A stretch of 64,000 nt of DNA from Deltaproteobacteria bacterium (GCA_006226595.1 SBGP01000069.1:62001-126000); one strand, 5' to 3'; counted from the stretch's first letter, positions 33,114 to 41,871 are shown. Notes: a model not told the origin generated them from the letters alone. Numbers and translations are program-made.

Positions 33114-33547
33114 TCTGGCTTGCGCTGCTCGCCTGTGGCCCCTCCCAGAGCCTGGACGACGTGTCGTTCATGCTCGGCAAGTGGGAGAGCCGCGATGCGC
33201 GCGGGCTCACGCAGGAGCGGTGGATTCGCGACGGTGAGTCGATGTTCGGCGCCGGGCGCTTTACCTCCGCGGCGAGCGGGCAGGTACGCACCGAGTCGCT
33301 CCGCATCACCATCGAGGGGGGCAAGCTCGTGTACCGCGCCGATCCCGGCGGCGGTGAGGTCGCGTTCCACGTCGACCAGCTCGACGAGCACTCCGTGACC
33401 TTCGTGAACCCGAGCCACGACTTCCCGCAGCTCATCGGCTACGCCCTCGACGGCGAGCGCCTGACCGCGCGGATCTCCGGAAGCTCGTCGGGAAAGACCG
33501 GCGAGCAGACGTGGACCTTCTCCCGCGAAGCCGAGACCGCGGAGTAG
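33110..33547 (+). CDS. DUF6265-like exported protein coupled to proA
   Basis: A 145-residue protein. The GTG start at 33110 overlaps the proA stop (GTGA). The leader is very short but ends in LALLAC, a plausible lipobox. The rest follows a beta-barrel-like pattern known from DUF6265: FMLGKWESR, then ERWIRDGESMFGAGRF, ESLRITIEGGKLVYRADPGG, and VTFVNPSHDFPQLIGYAL, where the NPxHDFP motif is diagnostic. Function of the family is unknown. Its coupling to proline biosynthesis genes is unusual for an exported protein and may simply be read-through architecture. Confidence 0.78.
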   Translation: MIWLALLACGPSQSLDDVSFMLGKWESRDARGLTQERWIRDGESMFGAGRFTSAASGQVRTESLRITIEGGKLVYRADPGGGEVAFHVDQLDEHSVTFVNPSHDFPQLIGYALDGERLTARISGSSSGKTGEQTWTFSREAETAE

Positions 33548-33579
33548 CCGGCACGCGCTGCGGTGCATAGCGAAAGGCT

Positions 33580-34422
33580 GTGACCGACCTGCTCCGCGCC
33601 ATCCTTGCCTTCCACCTCGTCGCCTTCGTGGGCATCGAGCTGTGGCTCCTGTTCAGCTGGGCGCGCTGGCGTTGGCTGCTCGGAAACGACGCTCGCGTCG
33701 GCATCGTCGGCGTGCTCCGCATGCTCGCTCGCGAGACCCGAGCCGTGTACGTCATCGCGTCGTACTACGTGCGCGCCATCGGCCGCACGGGACTCCGGGT
33801 GCCACCTCAGCCCCAGGGACGCCCGGTGCTCGCGGTACACGGGTTCACGCAGAACGGCACCAACATGTGGGGCATCCGCCAGGAGTTCGAGCGGCGCGGT
33901 CGCCCGACCCTCGCCGTGCACCTCGGGCGACCGCTCCAGGCCCTCGAGCGCTACACCCCCCGCGTCGTGCAGGGACTGCAAGCGCTGCTCGACCTGCACG
34001 AAGAGGTCGACGTGGTGTGCCACTCGATGGGCGGCGTCGTCCTTCGCCTCGCGCTCGCCGAACGCCCGGACCTCGCCGAGCGAGTACGGGTCATCGTCAC
34101 CCTCGGCAGCCCACACCTCGGCACGCACTACGCCCGCGGACTCGAGTGGGTGTCAGCGGATACGCGCCAGCTGGCCACCGGCTCCCGCGACCTCGACGGG
34201 CTTCCCGCGCTCGGCGAACTGGCGCCCAACGCGCGGGTGCTCACCGTGTCCGGTGGCATGGACCTCATCGTGTACCCGAACACGCACAGCCACGAGCAGG
34301 GCGGTGAGGAGCTGCACTTTCCCCACCTCGGCCACTGTGGGCTGATCGTCGACGGAAAGGCCGTCCGCCGCATTGCGGACGAAGTCGCGGCGACGCCGAA
34401 CGCCTCCGCCACACCACCCTGA
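33580..34422 (+). CDS. Lipase-like alpha/beta hydrolase, membrane-anchored
   Basis: A 280-residue protein starting at GTG 33580. Residues ~3-30 are a hydrophobic anchor. The hydrolase core runs from ~80: RPVLAVHGFTQNGTNMWGI carries the oxyanion HG, VDVVCHSMGGVVLRLAL the nucleophile Ser149 (CHSMGG), and HFPHLGHCGLIVD the likely catalytic His. GSPHLGTHYAR matches the GTPHxGT motif of triacylglycerol lipases related to LipA/EstA. It may hydrolyse lipids at the inner-membrane surface. Its stop lies directly before the convergent Sel1 gene. Confidence 0.85.
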   Translation: MTDLLRAILAFHLVAFVGIELWLLFSWARWRWLLGNDARVGIVGVLRMLARETRAVYVIASYYVRAIGRTGLRVPPQPQGRPVLAVHGFTQNGTNMWGIRQEFERRGRPTLAVHLGRPLQALERYTPRVVQGLQALLDLHEEVDVVCHSMGGVVLRLALAERPDLAERVRVIVTLGSPHLGTHYARGLEWVSADTRQLATGSRDLDGLPALGELAPNARVLTVSGGMDLIVYPNTHSHEQGGEELHFPHLGHCGLIVDGKAVRRIADEVAATPNASATPP

Positions 34423-35733
34423 TCAGATGCCGAGCCCGGCCTTGCGACGTGCCTTGACCTCGGGGCCGCAGGCCTGCTCGACGCCTTCGATGCACGCCTG
34501 CTGGAAAGCGCCCGCCGCCTGGGTCCAGTCGCGCTTGCCGACCCAACCCTTCTGGTAGGCCATGCCCGTGAGGTAGCAGGCCCAGCCGTCGCCGGCGCGG
34601 CAGCCGCGACGAGCGAGGCGAACGCCCTCGTCGCGGTCGCGGGACACGCCCTCGCGGCCGTAGAGCGTGAGGTGGGCGATCTGGCCACAGGCCGCCCCAC
34701 CACCGTTCTCACAGCCCTCGGTGTACAGGCGGACGAGCTCGACGCTGTCCTTCTTGACCCCGAGACGGCCCTCGGCGATCTGGGCGGCGGCGAAGCACGA
34801 GCCGGGCTCCTTGGCGGAGCAGCCGAGCTGGTACATCTCGAGGGCACGCGGACCGGCGTTGGCCTCGCCCGTGGCGCCGGACTCGTAGAGCTTGCCGGCG
34901 TCGGCGCAGGCGGTGCCGTCACCCGCCTTGCAGCCACGGCCGTAGTAGTGGACCGTGTTCTTCAGGTCGCCCTTGGCGACGTGGTAGAGCGCCATGTTGC
35001 GGCAGCCGGAGGCCTCGCCTCGCTTGCACGCACGGTCGAAGAGCTCGACGGCCTTCTCGGGGCTGCGCTCGACGCCCTTGCCGGCGCGGTACAGCTCGCC
35101 GAGCGAGTCACACGCGGAGAGGTCGCCGAAGTCGCACGCCTTCTGGAAGTAGGTCGACGCCTTCTCGGGGTCGCCCTTCACGAACTCGCCCGCGAGGAGC
35201 AGGTCGGCGCTGCGCTTGCAGGCGACGACGACATTGCCTTCGCACGCACCCTCGAACAGCGCCGCCGCGCGCTGCTTGTCGCGCAGGGTACCGATGCCGT
35301 CCCACGCGAGGCGGCCGAGCTCGTAGCAGGCACGCTGGTTCTTCTTCTCGCAGGCGCGCTTGAAGTAGGTCGCGCCGCGGTCCGGGAAGTCGCCCTGCTC
35401 ACTCGGCGTACCGAGCGGGCTCTGCGAGAGGGTCCAGCCGACGGCCATGCACGCGATGGTGTCGCCGTTGTCGCACAGCGGCTGGAAGTAGGCCTGCGCA
35501 TCCTCGATGCGGGCCTGGTCGCCGTTGGTCCACTTGCTGGCCTCGCAGCCGGGCTTCCACCCCGCGTCGCAGGCCTCCTTGTACAGGCCCATCACGCGGT
35601 CCGCGGGGGCGTCGACACCGTCCTGGTCGAAGTCGACGACCAGGGCGCGAAGACCGACCTCGGCGGCGGACTCCTGGGCGAGTGCGGGAACCGAGAAACA
35701 CAGCGTGGTGATGGCGAGCAGAATGTGGCGCAT
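34423..35733 (-). CDS. Periplasmic Sel1-repeat protein with paired cysteines
   Basis: A 436-residue protein with a clear signal peptide (ILLAITTLCFSVPALAQES, cleavage after ALA). The mature part is about ten Sel1-like helix-turn-helix repeats of ~36 residues with the pattern A..Y...AC..G...AC..LG. Nearly every repeat carries a Cys pair (for example FKRACEKKNQRACYELG, FQKACDFGDLSACDSLG, FDRACKRGEASGCRNMA), as in the disulfide-locked Helicobacter Hcp family. Solenoids of this kind act as protein-binding scaffolds in the periplasm. ATG 35733 has GGAGGG upstream with somewhat long spacing. The ~200 bases before it hold no gene. Confidence 0.9.
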   Translation of the reverse strand: MRHILLAITTLCFSVPALAQESAAEVGLRALVVDFDQDGVDAPADRVMGLYKEACDAGWKPGCEASKWTNGDQARIEDAQAYFQPLCDNGDTIACMAVGWTLSQSPLGTPSEQGDFPDRGATYFKRACEKKNQRACYELGRLAWDGIGTLRDKQRAAALFEGACEGNVVVACKRSADLLLAGEFVKGDPEKASTYFQKACDFGDLSACDSLGELYRAGKGVERSPEKAVELFDRACKRGEASGCRNMALYHVAKGDLKNTVHYYGRGCKAGDGTACADAGKLYESGATGEANAGPRALEMYQLGCSAKEPGSCFAAAQIAEGRLGVKKDSVELVRLYTEGCENGGGAACGQIAHLTLYGREGVSRDRDEGVRLARRGCRAGDGWACYLTGMAYQKGWVGKRDWTQAAGAFQQACIEGVEQACGPEVKARRKAGLGI

Positions 35734-35930
35734 GGGCGCACGTCCCTCCGGGAAGGCCGATGGTAACGCCCTGAGCCGGCCCTGGGGAGGGCCGCTGGAG
35801 GGCTGACGCGAAAGCATCCGGTGAAACCACAGCTTTCGACGAAGCTTCCTGGCCCGGACGAAAAGTGGCACACCGTCGCATGGCTCGGTGCGGGCGTGAC
35901 TTCTGGACGAGCAGGCGCCGCCGAGGCGAC

Positions 35931-36992
35931 TCAGCGTGCGCTGACCTTCACGTCTCCCACCTGTACCACGCAGTCGGCCAGGGTGTACTCGCCGAGAGGC
36001 GCCTCGAAAGCGGGAAGATCGACCCGGCCGAGGTCGCTGGGACACGCGCCGTAGGTCCGCCGGAACCGGGCCACGCGGGCCGCGAGACGCGCGGCTTCGA
36101 GGGTGGCCCGGTGTTGCGCGGCATCGCGCTCGAGTGCGAGCACGGGCTCGGCCTGCAGGCCGTTGTAGATCGGATGGGCGTAGCCATCGACCTTGGTCTG
36201 CCAGGCCTCGAGCTGCGCCTCACGCTCGCTCCACGGCTGGTCGCGCATGGCGACGTACTCGTCGTAGACGGGGTGGAACACGTTGACGGCCTGGGCGAGA
36301 CCGAGCCCCGAGAAGCCGGCGAACAGCCCGGAGGCCGCCTCGTCGAAGGCCTCCAGCTCGCCGCGGTATACGCGGTAGTCGAGCACGGCGTGCAGGTCGG
36401 GGCCCTTGGTAGCGAGCTCGTCCATCCGCTTCACCGCGAGGTCCACCGTTCCCGGAGATGCCTTGGCCAGCTGGCGCACGAGCCCACGCGCCGCCCGCTC
36501 GGTGAGCGCCGCACCCGCGCGCCAGTGGGAGAGGTCACGCTGGAGCGCGTGCCCCAGTCGCCACATCGCCGCGTAGTCGTCGACCACGGCCGGCCCGTCC
36601 GCGACTGCGGCCCGACCCTCGACCAACGCCAGCCAGTCGTCCCAGTGGCCGGGAGGAACATCGAGGCTGTCGCCGATGCGCGCGCACTTCGCGGCGGCGA
36701 GGAACCCGTCGATCTCGCGGTCGACGGAGTCGATGAACGCGCGGTGCTCGGTCGCGGGCGACTCCCCCTTGAGGAAGCGTGCGTCCGCCATCGCGACCTT
36801 GGCGAGCGCCGGATCCAGCGTGGCTACCTGGTCGTAGACCGCGCAGTCGTCGCCGGTCGCGAGCGCGGGAACCTGGCGCGCGACCACCGCGGCGCGGGTA
36901 TCTCCCGCCACCTTCGTCCCGTAGGCCCAGAAACCGCCGGCTAGCGCGACGCTCGAGACGACCGCCGCGACAATGCCGCGTGTGTACACCAC
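35931..36992 (-). CDS. Membrane-anchored hypothetical protein
   Basis: About 353 residues with one N-terminal hydrophobic segment (GIVAAVVSSVALAGGFWAYG) acting as anchor or signal, and a largely alpha-helical, charged periplasmic part. The C-terminal end FRRTYGACPSDLGRVDLPAFE has two Cys with a later CVVQ, possibly a disulfide. Its form resembles small uncharacterised domains that end with a (F/Y)RxxxGxxPxxL motif, but the resemblance is weak. GTG codons at 36998, 36992 and 36989 are all possible starts; 36992 fits best with a GGAGG upstream. No recognised family. Confidence 0.65.
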   Translation of the reverse strand: MVYTRGIVAAVVSSVALAGGFWAYGTKVAGDTRAAVVARQVPALATGDDCAVYDQVATLDPALAKVAMADARFLKGESPATEHRAFIDSVDREIDGFLAAAKCARIGDSLDVPPGHWDDWLALVEGRAAVADGPAVVDDYAAMWRLGHALQRDLSHWRAGAALTERAARGLVRQLAKASPGTVDLAVKRMDELATKGPDLHAVLDYRVYRGELEAFDEAASGLFAGFSGLGLAQAVNVFHPVYDEYVAMRDQPWSEREAQLEAWQTKVDGYAHPIYNGLQAEPVLALERDAAQHRATLEAARLAARVARFRRTYGACPSDLGRVDLPAFEAPLGEYTLADCVVQVGDVKVSAR

Positions 36993-37022
36993 GTGCACCT
37001 CCGCGCGCAGCCTACCCGAGGG

Positions 37023-38102
37023 TCACGCCGCGTGCCCGGTCCGCGGCACGCGCAGGGGGAACGCTTCGCGCTTGCGGGGCTCGAAACCGAGCTGGCGCGC
37101 AGCGTCGAGGATCTTCTCGAAGTCGGTGGAGATGGTGGCTCCCGCCGACTCGGTGACCTCGTCCTCGGTGGGAAGGTCGAAGTCGTTGGCACCGAACTTG
37201 AGGCCGAGCAGGGCGTCCTCGTTCTTGGTGAGCACGCTGGTGCGGATGTGCCGGATGTTGTCGAGGTAGATGCGGCTGATCGCGAGCCAGCGCAGGTACT
37301 CGGAGGTCGGGACCTCCTCGCCGCCGAGGTCGGTGGAGTACGGCTTGTACGTCCAGCACAGGAAGCTCGCGAGCGCACCGTCGACGTCGTCCTGGAAGGC
37401 ACGCAGGCGCTCGAGGTGGTTCAGACGCTCGTCGAGGGTCTCGTCGAAGCCGATGACCATGGTCGCGGTCGATCCCATGCCCGCCCCGAGAATGGCCTTC
37501 TGGGCGGCATAGTAGTCCTCGACCTCGTACTTCAGCGGGCTGTGGCGCTTGCGGAAGGCATCGTCGAGGATCTCGGCGCCGCCGCCGGTGATCCACCGGG
37601 TACCGGCCTCGTACATGATGCGCGCGCCCTCGTCGTAGGAGAGGCGGCTCACCTTGCAGTAGTACATGAACTCGGCGACGGTGAGCTCGTAGAACTCGAG
37701 GTCGGGGTACTTGCGGCGGACCTTGCCGAAGAGCTCGGCATAGTCGGCGATGCGCAGCTTCGGGTGGAAGCCGCCGTTGAACCCGATGAGGTCGCCACCG
37801 TGCTCGACCAGCGCGTCGATGCGCTGACAGAGCTGCTCGAAGGACAGGAGGTACGAGCCGGACGTCTTCGGCAGCCGGTAGAACGCGCAGTAGTCGCAGC
37901 GCGCGACGCAGACGTTCGTGTAGTTCACGATCGCCATGATCAGGTAGCTGGCGTCGGTCGGCCCATGCAGCCGGTTGCGCGCGATGGTCGCGAGCTCGGA
38001 AAGCTGCTCGTCGCTCGCGTGCTCGTAGAGCCAGGCCGCCTCGGTGCGATCGATGCGGGCGGCGGCGGTGACCTTGTCGCGGAGGGTCTCGTACACGGGC
38101 AT
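37023..38102 (-). CDS. mqnC: Dehypoxanthine futalosine cyclase (radical SAM)
   Basis: A 359-residue radical-SAM enzyme of the futalosine menaquinone pathway; it cyclises dehypoxanthine futalosine. The 4Fe-4S motif CxxxCxxC is Cys65, Cys69 and Cys72 in NYTNVCVARCDYCAFYR, typical of MqnC. Other conserved parts are LIGFNGGFHPKLRI, TVAEFMYYCKV and ITGGGAEILDD. Length matches the family. No other mqn gene is adjacent, which is common. Presence implies menaquinone is made by this route in the organism. Confidence 0.93.
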   Translation of the reverse strand: MPVYETLRDKVTAAARIDRTEAAWLYEHASDEQLSELATIARNRLHGPTDASYLIMAIVNYTNVCVARCDYCAFYRLPKTSGSYLLSFEQLCQRIDALVEHGGDLIGFNGGFHPKLRIADYAELFGKVRRKYPDLEFYELTVAEFMYYCKVSRLSYDEGARIMYEAGTRWITGGGAEILDDAFRKRHSPLKYEVEDYYAAQKAILGAGMGSTATMVIGFDETLDERLNHLERLRAFQDDVDGALASFLCWTYKPYSTDLGGEEVPTSEYLRWLAISRIYLDNIRHIRTSVLTKNEDALLGLKFGANDFDLPTEDEVTESAGATISTDFEKILDAARQLGFEPRKREAFPLRVPRTGHAA

Positions 38103-38194
38103 CTCCTGAAGCTAGTTCCGTAACCCGTTCTGACGCCTCGCTCGGCCCCTGTGGAGCGGCATGTCCCGGGGCGCTCTCGCAACGCCGACAATGG

Positions 38195-38785
38195 TCAGCG
38201 GCTTCCCTCGAGCACCGCCTTGATCGCGCGCACGGAGGCGTAGACCTGCTCGGGGGGCGCCGCGGCCCGCACGCTCGCGGCCACCCCGATGAGCGCGGTG
38301 GTCAGGAAGGACGCGAGTTCCTCGAGGTCGAGGTCCCCGGCGAGCTCGCCCTCGCGCTGGGCATTGCCGAGGGCCTTGTGGAAGCCCTCGTGGATGCGCG
38401 TCAGGTAGGCGGCGACGAACACCCCGCTCTCCTCGTCGAGGGCGGCGCGCTCCACCGCGGTGTTGCACATCAGGCAGCCCCGGCCTCGCCAGGGTCCCTC
38501 GATCGCACTGGCGTACCCGTCGAAGGCGCGACCGATGGCGTCGAGACCCGCACCCGGTGCTTCGAGCGGTGCCAGCACGCGTGGCAGGTGCACCCGGTTG
38601 TAGCGCTCGAGTGCAGCCAGAAACAAGCCCTGCTTCGAGCCGAACTCGGCGTACATGCTCTTTCGATTCACGCCAAGCGCCTCCACGAGCGCGGCCGTTG
38701 GTGTGCCGTTGAACCCGTGCGTGCGGAACAGCTCAATGGCGCGGTCGAGCAGGTCCTCCCGCTCGTATTGCTTCTGTCGCCCCAA
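38195..38785 (-). CDS. TetR-family regulator, divergent from ABM monooxygenase
   Basis: A 196-residue protein. TTG 38785 is preferred because GGGAGGAATGC precedes it and the protein then begins LGRQKQYEREDLLDRAIELF, directly entering the TetR helix-turn-helix (TAALVEALGVNRKSMYAEFGSKQGLF). The C-terminal domain resembles TetR_C of the AcrR/NemR group with GCLMCNTAVERA, a Cys-containing motif that in NemR-like proteins senses electrophiles; here two Cys (CLMC) are present. Divergent from the 38932 gene; two inverted repeats in the shared region are its probable operators. Confidence 0.88.
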   Translation of the reverse strand: MGRQKQYEREDLLDRAIELFRTHGFNGTPTAALVEALGVNRKSMYAEFGSKQGLFLAALERYNRVHLPRVLAPLEAPGAGLDAIGRAFDGYASAIEGPWRGRGCLMCNTAVERAALDEESGVFVAAYLTRIHEGFHKALGNAQREGELAGDLDLEELASFLTTALIGVAASVRAAAPPEQVYASVRAIKAVLEGSR

Positions 38786-38856
38786 GCATTCCTCCCAAGG
38801 CGTCGCTCGTCGATGGGCGCCGTCCGGGCGCTCGAGGAGAATCCTCCGGAAACTTC

Positions 38857-38884
38857 TTGACCCAAGTAACCGAGCAGTTACCAT
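38857..38884 (+). promoter_or_regulatory. Candidate sigma70-type promoter of ABM gene
   Basis: TTGACC at 38857-38862 and TACCAT at 38879-38884 with a 16-base spacer, pointing at the ABM monooxygenase gene 48 bases on. The first operator lies between and over these elements. Weak -10; read by eye. Confidence 0.4.
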
Positions 38885-38908
38885 GGGCAAGGTAACCAAA
38901 CAGTTACC
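38865..38908. promoter_or_regulatory. Double operator of divergent TetR regulator
   Basis: Two inverted repeats with the same architecture: GTAAC-N6-GTTAC at 38866-38881 and GGTAAC-N6-GTTACC at 38891-38908. Their centres are 26 bases apart, near two and a half helical turns. They lie between the divergent TetR and ABM genes and overlap the candidate promoter, so binding would repress the ABM gene and probably also the regulator. Confidence 0.75.
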
Positions 38909-38931
38909 ACATACTCGCCAAGGAGACCTTC

Positions 38932-39300
38932 ATGTCCGACAGCCCGATCACCGTCGTCTACAAGTGGACCGCCAAGCCGGGGCAGCTCGACGCCCTCAAG
39001 GCCATCTACGCCCGCGTCACCGCCCAGATGGAGGCCCACGAGCCCGGTGCCCTCGCCGTCGACAGCTACGTCTCCGAGGCCGACAACGCGCTCTACATCC
39101 GCGATGAGTTCGCGAACGCCGAGGCCCTGGGCTTCCACCTGGGCACCACCGCTGCTGGCCATTTCCCAGAGCTGCTGGCCGTGGCCGATCCCGGCGCCTT
39201 CCTGTTCTTCGGTCAGGTGCCCGCGGAGCTGCAAGCCGCCACCCGTCAGATGGGCTTGCAGGCCGAGTTCGCGGGTCGCACCGGCGGCTTTGCCCGCTAG
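38932..39300 (+). CDS. ABM-domain protein (YgiN-like monooxygenase)
   Basis: A 122-residue protein of the antibiotic-biosynthesis-monooxygenase fold (dimeric ferredoxin-like), related to the quinol monooxygenase YgiN. The N-terminal strand ITVVYKWTAKPGQLDALKA and the DEFANAEALGFHLGTT segment with the active-site-type His are typical. Such proteins act on quinones or other small aromatic substrates, or degrade haem. ATG 38932 follows AAGGAGACCTTC. Divergent from the TetR gene and probably induced when its ligand is present; quinone or electrophile stress is a fair guess. Confidence 0.82.
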   Translation: MSDSPITVVYKWTAKPGQLDALKAIYARVTAQMEAHEPGALAVDSYVSEADNALYIRDEFANAEALGFHLGTTAAGHFPELLAVADPGAFLFFGQVPAELQAATRQMGLQAEFAGRTGGFAR

Positions 39301-39344
39301 CGACAGCACCTCCGCGTCGCGCTAGACACCCGTACGGAGGGACC

Positions 39345-39707
39345 ATGCGCGTGCAGGGAGGCTGTCACTGCGGGGCGGTGCGATTCGCGGTTGCGCTGCC
39401 CGAACCGCTCGTCGCCATCGACTGCAACTGCTCGATCTGCACGAAGAAGGGCTTCCTGCACGTGATCGTGCCGAAGGCGGACTTCCAGCTGCTCTCCGAC
39501 GCCAGCGCCCTGGCGACATACACCTTCGGCACCCACACCGCGAAGCACCACTTCTGCGCGACCTGCGGCATTCACGCGTTCTACATCCCCCGGTCCCACC
39601 CCGATGGCGTGGACGTGAACCTGCGTGCCCTCGACACGCTCCCGGCGCACACCATCGAGCCCTTCGACGGCCAGAACTGGGAAGACAACGTGGACGACAT
39701 CCGGTGA
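39345..39707 (+). CDS. GFA-family zinc-binding protein
   Basis: A 120-residue protein of the Gfa/CENP-V fold. Structural zinc ligands are Cys7 and Cys9 (GGCHCGAVRF) with Cys71 and Cys74 (HFCATCGIHAFY); the second site uses Cys27, Cys29 and Cys32 (DCNCSICTKKG). The family is named for glutathione-dependent formaldehyde activation, but most members are uncharacterised and may act on S-hydroxymethyl glutathione or related adducts. ATG 39345 follows CGGAGGGACC. Its stop overlaps the next gene by four bases. Confidence 0.9.
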   Translation: MRVQGGCHCGAVRFAVALPEPLVAIDCNCSICTKKGFLHVIVPKADFQLLSDASALATYTFGTHTAKHHFCATCGIHAFYIPRSHPDGVDVNLRALDTLPAHTIEPFDGQNWEDNVDDIR

Positions 39708-40264
39708 TCGCCGGCACCTGGCTCGCTCTGACCCCGCAGCTGGCGTTGTTCGCGCTGCCCGGCGACCCGTGGACGCTTCGGGCGGGACCTGGCGTCGAGG
39801 TCCAGATCGGCGAGTCCCACGGCTTCGAGCTTCGCACCCGCGCCCATGGCGCGTTCGACACCGACTTCCGGGTGCAGGGCCTCGCCACGGTCGAGCTCGC
39901 CTGGCTGCCGCGCATCGCCGAGGGCTGGCAGGTCGGCCCGGTGCTCGCACTCGACGTGGACACGGCCCCCTGCGCGGGCACCACGCCGCCGTTCTGTGAC
40001 GGCGCCGCCCTGTCGATCGGCGGCGCGCGCACCTTCTCCCGCGGCGAGCGCATCGACGTCGCCCTGGGCACCGAGATGTCCCAGGCCCTCGGCGACCGCC
40101 TGGCCCTGCGCCCTCGAGCACGCGCCCGCTTCTTGCACCCGTCCGGGTTCACCGCCGCCGTCGACGCCGGCCTGCACCTCCAGCAGCCGATGCTCCGCGC
40201 CGAGGTCGGTTTCACCCTGCGCTTCGGCGAGGACCGCGCTTCGGTGCCGGAAACGCAACCCTGA
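39704..40264 (+). CDS. Exported beta-barrel-like hypothetical protein
   Basis: A 186-residue protein. GTG 39704 overlaps the GFA stop (GTGA). The N terminus (IAGTWLALTPQLALFAL) can serve as a signal. The rest has alternating hydrophobic residues in strands separated by turns (VEVQIGESHGFELRTRAHG, AALSIGGARTFSRGERIDVALG, AAVDAGLHLQQPMLRAEVGFTLRF) as in small outer-membrane barrels. It ends in a Phe-containing strand followed by a short tail. No family recognised. Coupling to a cytoplasmic GFA protein has no obvious logic. Confidence 0.62.
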   Translation: MIAGTWLALTPQLALFALPGDPWTLRAGPGVEVQIGESHGFELRTRAHGAFDTDFRVQGLATVELAWLPRIAEGWQVGPVLALDVDTAPCAGTTPPFCDGAALSIGGARTFSRGERIDVALGTEMSQALGDRLALRPRARARFLHPSGFTAAVDAGLHLQQPMLRAEVGFTLRFGEDRASVPETQP

Positions 40265-40325
40265 CGCCGAGGGGCGAGCGCGCCGCACCCGCCCACGGTA
40301 TGACCCTCCCCCCAATGGAGGGCTG

Positions 40326-41864
40326 ATGTCCGCTGATCCCCGCCCTGGCTCGGTGAATCCTGCCACCGGAGCCCCTCTCGACGACGTGACCTGGAATGCC
40401 GCGGCAGATGTCGCCGCCGTGGTCGAGCGCGCACGTGCCGCGCAGAAGGGCTGGGCCGCGACGCCGCTGGCCGAGCGGGCTCGCCGAGTCCTCGATCTCG
40501 GCCGCCGCATCGCCGAGCGCCGCCACGAAGTGGTCGCCATCCTCGACGACGAGATGGGACGTGCCTCTGCCGACAGCCTGATCAGCGAGGTCGCCACCAT
40601 CGTCGACTACACCAAGGGCGTGGTCTCGGTGGGCAAGGCGGCACTGGCCCCCGAGAAGGTCGCGCTGTCCCCCATCACCTTCCCCGGCAAGAAGGCGGTG
40701 ATCGAGCAGGTTCCGCGCGGTGTCATCGGCATCATCGAGCCGTGGAACTACCCGCTGCTCCAGTTCCACAAGTCGCTGTTCCCCGCCCTGCTCGCCGGCA
40801 ATGGCGTGGTGCTCAAGCCCTCCGAGCACACGCCGCGCACGGCCCAGTGGCTGCACAAGCAGTGCGAGGACCTGTTCCCCGCCGGGCTCGTCGGCATCGT
40901 CATCGGTGGTGGCGAGGTCGGCTCGGCGCTGGTCGAGGCCGACATCGACGGACTCGTGTTCACCGGCAGCGTGCGCACTGGCAAGAAGGTGGCCGCACGC
41001 GCGGCCGAGCGCCTCATCCCGTTCTCGGTCGAGCTCGGCGGCAAGGATGCGGCCATCGTGCTCGCCGACTGCGCGCTCGAGCGCACGGTCCAGGGGCTCG
41101 TGTGGGCATCGATGCACAACGCCGGACAGGACTGCTCCGCGGTCGAGCGCATCTACGTCGAGCAGGCCATCGCCGACGCCTTCGTCGACAAGTTCACCGC
41201 CGCCGTCGAGCGACTCCGGACCACGCCGAACGAGGAGGTCGACGTCGGGCCGCTCCAGAACGCGGCCCAGCTCCGCATCGTCGAGGCTCACGTCGCGGAC
41301 GCCATCGCCAAGGGCGCGACCGTGCGCTGCGGCGGCAAGGCCACCGGCGCCGGCTACGGCTTCCAGCCCACCGTGCTCGACCACTGCGACATGGGCATGG
41401 ACGTGGTCGTCGAGGAGACCTTCGGCCCCGTCGCGGCGATCATCCGGGTCAAGGACGCGGACGAGGCCATCGACCGCGCCAACGCCAGCCGTTTCGGACT
41501 CGGCGGCTCCGTGTGGACCCAGGACCTCGCCAAGGGCGAGCGCCTCGCGCGCCAGCTCGAGGTCGGCCTCGCCCACGTGAACACGCACAAGTTTGCCGGC
41601 GTCGTGCCGTCCATCCCATGGACCGGCACCAAGGAGACCGGCACGGGCATCGCGGCGAGCCGCCACGCGTACCACACCTTCGTGCGGCCGCGGACCATCA
41701 TCGTCGACAAGGGCAAGGACCCCGAGCCGTTCTGGCTGCCGATCAGCGGTGAGCTGCTCGACATGGGCCACACGCTGGCCGAGTTCCAGCTCGGCAGCTT
41801 CCTGCGCGTGTTCACGCTGCTCGGTCTGCTCAAGAAGCGCGTGAACCGCGTTCGCGGCAAGTGA
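40326..41864 (+). CDS. Aldehyde dehydrogenase with hydrophobic C-terminal tail
   Basis: A 512-residue NAD(P)-dependent aldehyde dehydrogenase. Conserved elements: IEPWNYPLLQ, LKPSEHTPRTA, FTGSVRTGKKVA, general base Glu236 in VELGGKDAAIVL, nucleophile Cys270 in NAGQDCSAVERIYV, and EETFGPVAAI. The ~45 C-terminal residues (LLDMGHTLAEFQLGSFLRVF, then TLLGLLKKRVNRVRGK) form an amphipathic or hydrophobic helix with a basic end, beyond the usual core, and may attach the enzyme to the membrane as in fatty aldehyde dehydrogenases. Broad substrate class; long-chain aldehyde is possible. ATG 40326 follows TGGAGGGCTG. Confidence 0.92.
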   Translation: MSADPRPGSVNPATGAPLDDVTWNAAADVAAVVERARAAQKGWAATPLAERARRVLDLGRRIAERRHEVVAILDDEMGRASADSLISEVATIVDYTKGVVSVGKAALAPEKVALSPITFPGKKAVIEQVPRGVIGIIEPWNYPLLQFHKSLFPALLAGNGVVLKPSEHTPRTAQWLHKQCEDLFPAGLVGIVIGGGEVGSALVEADIDGLVFTGSVRTGKKVAARAAERLIPFSVELGGKDAAIVLADCALERTVQGLVWASMHNAGQDCSAVERIYVEQAIADAFVDKFTAAVERLRTTPNEEVDVGPLQNAAQLRIVEAHVADAIAKGATVRCGGKATGAGYGFQPTVLDHCDMGMDVVVEETFGPVAAIIRVKDADEAIDRANASRFGLGGSVWTQDLAKGERLARQLEVGLAHVNTHKFAGVVPSIPWTGTKETGTGIAASRHAYHTFVRPRTIIVDKGKDPEPFWLPISGELLDMGHTLAEFQLGSFLRVFTLLGLLKKRVNRVRGK

Positions 41865-41871
41865 GGCGCGG

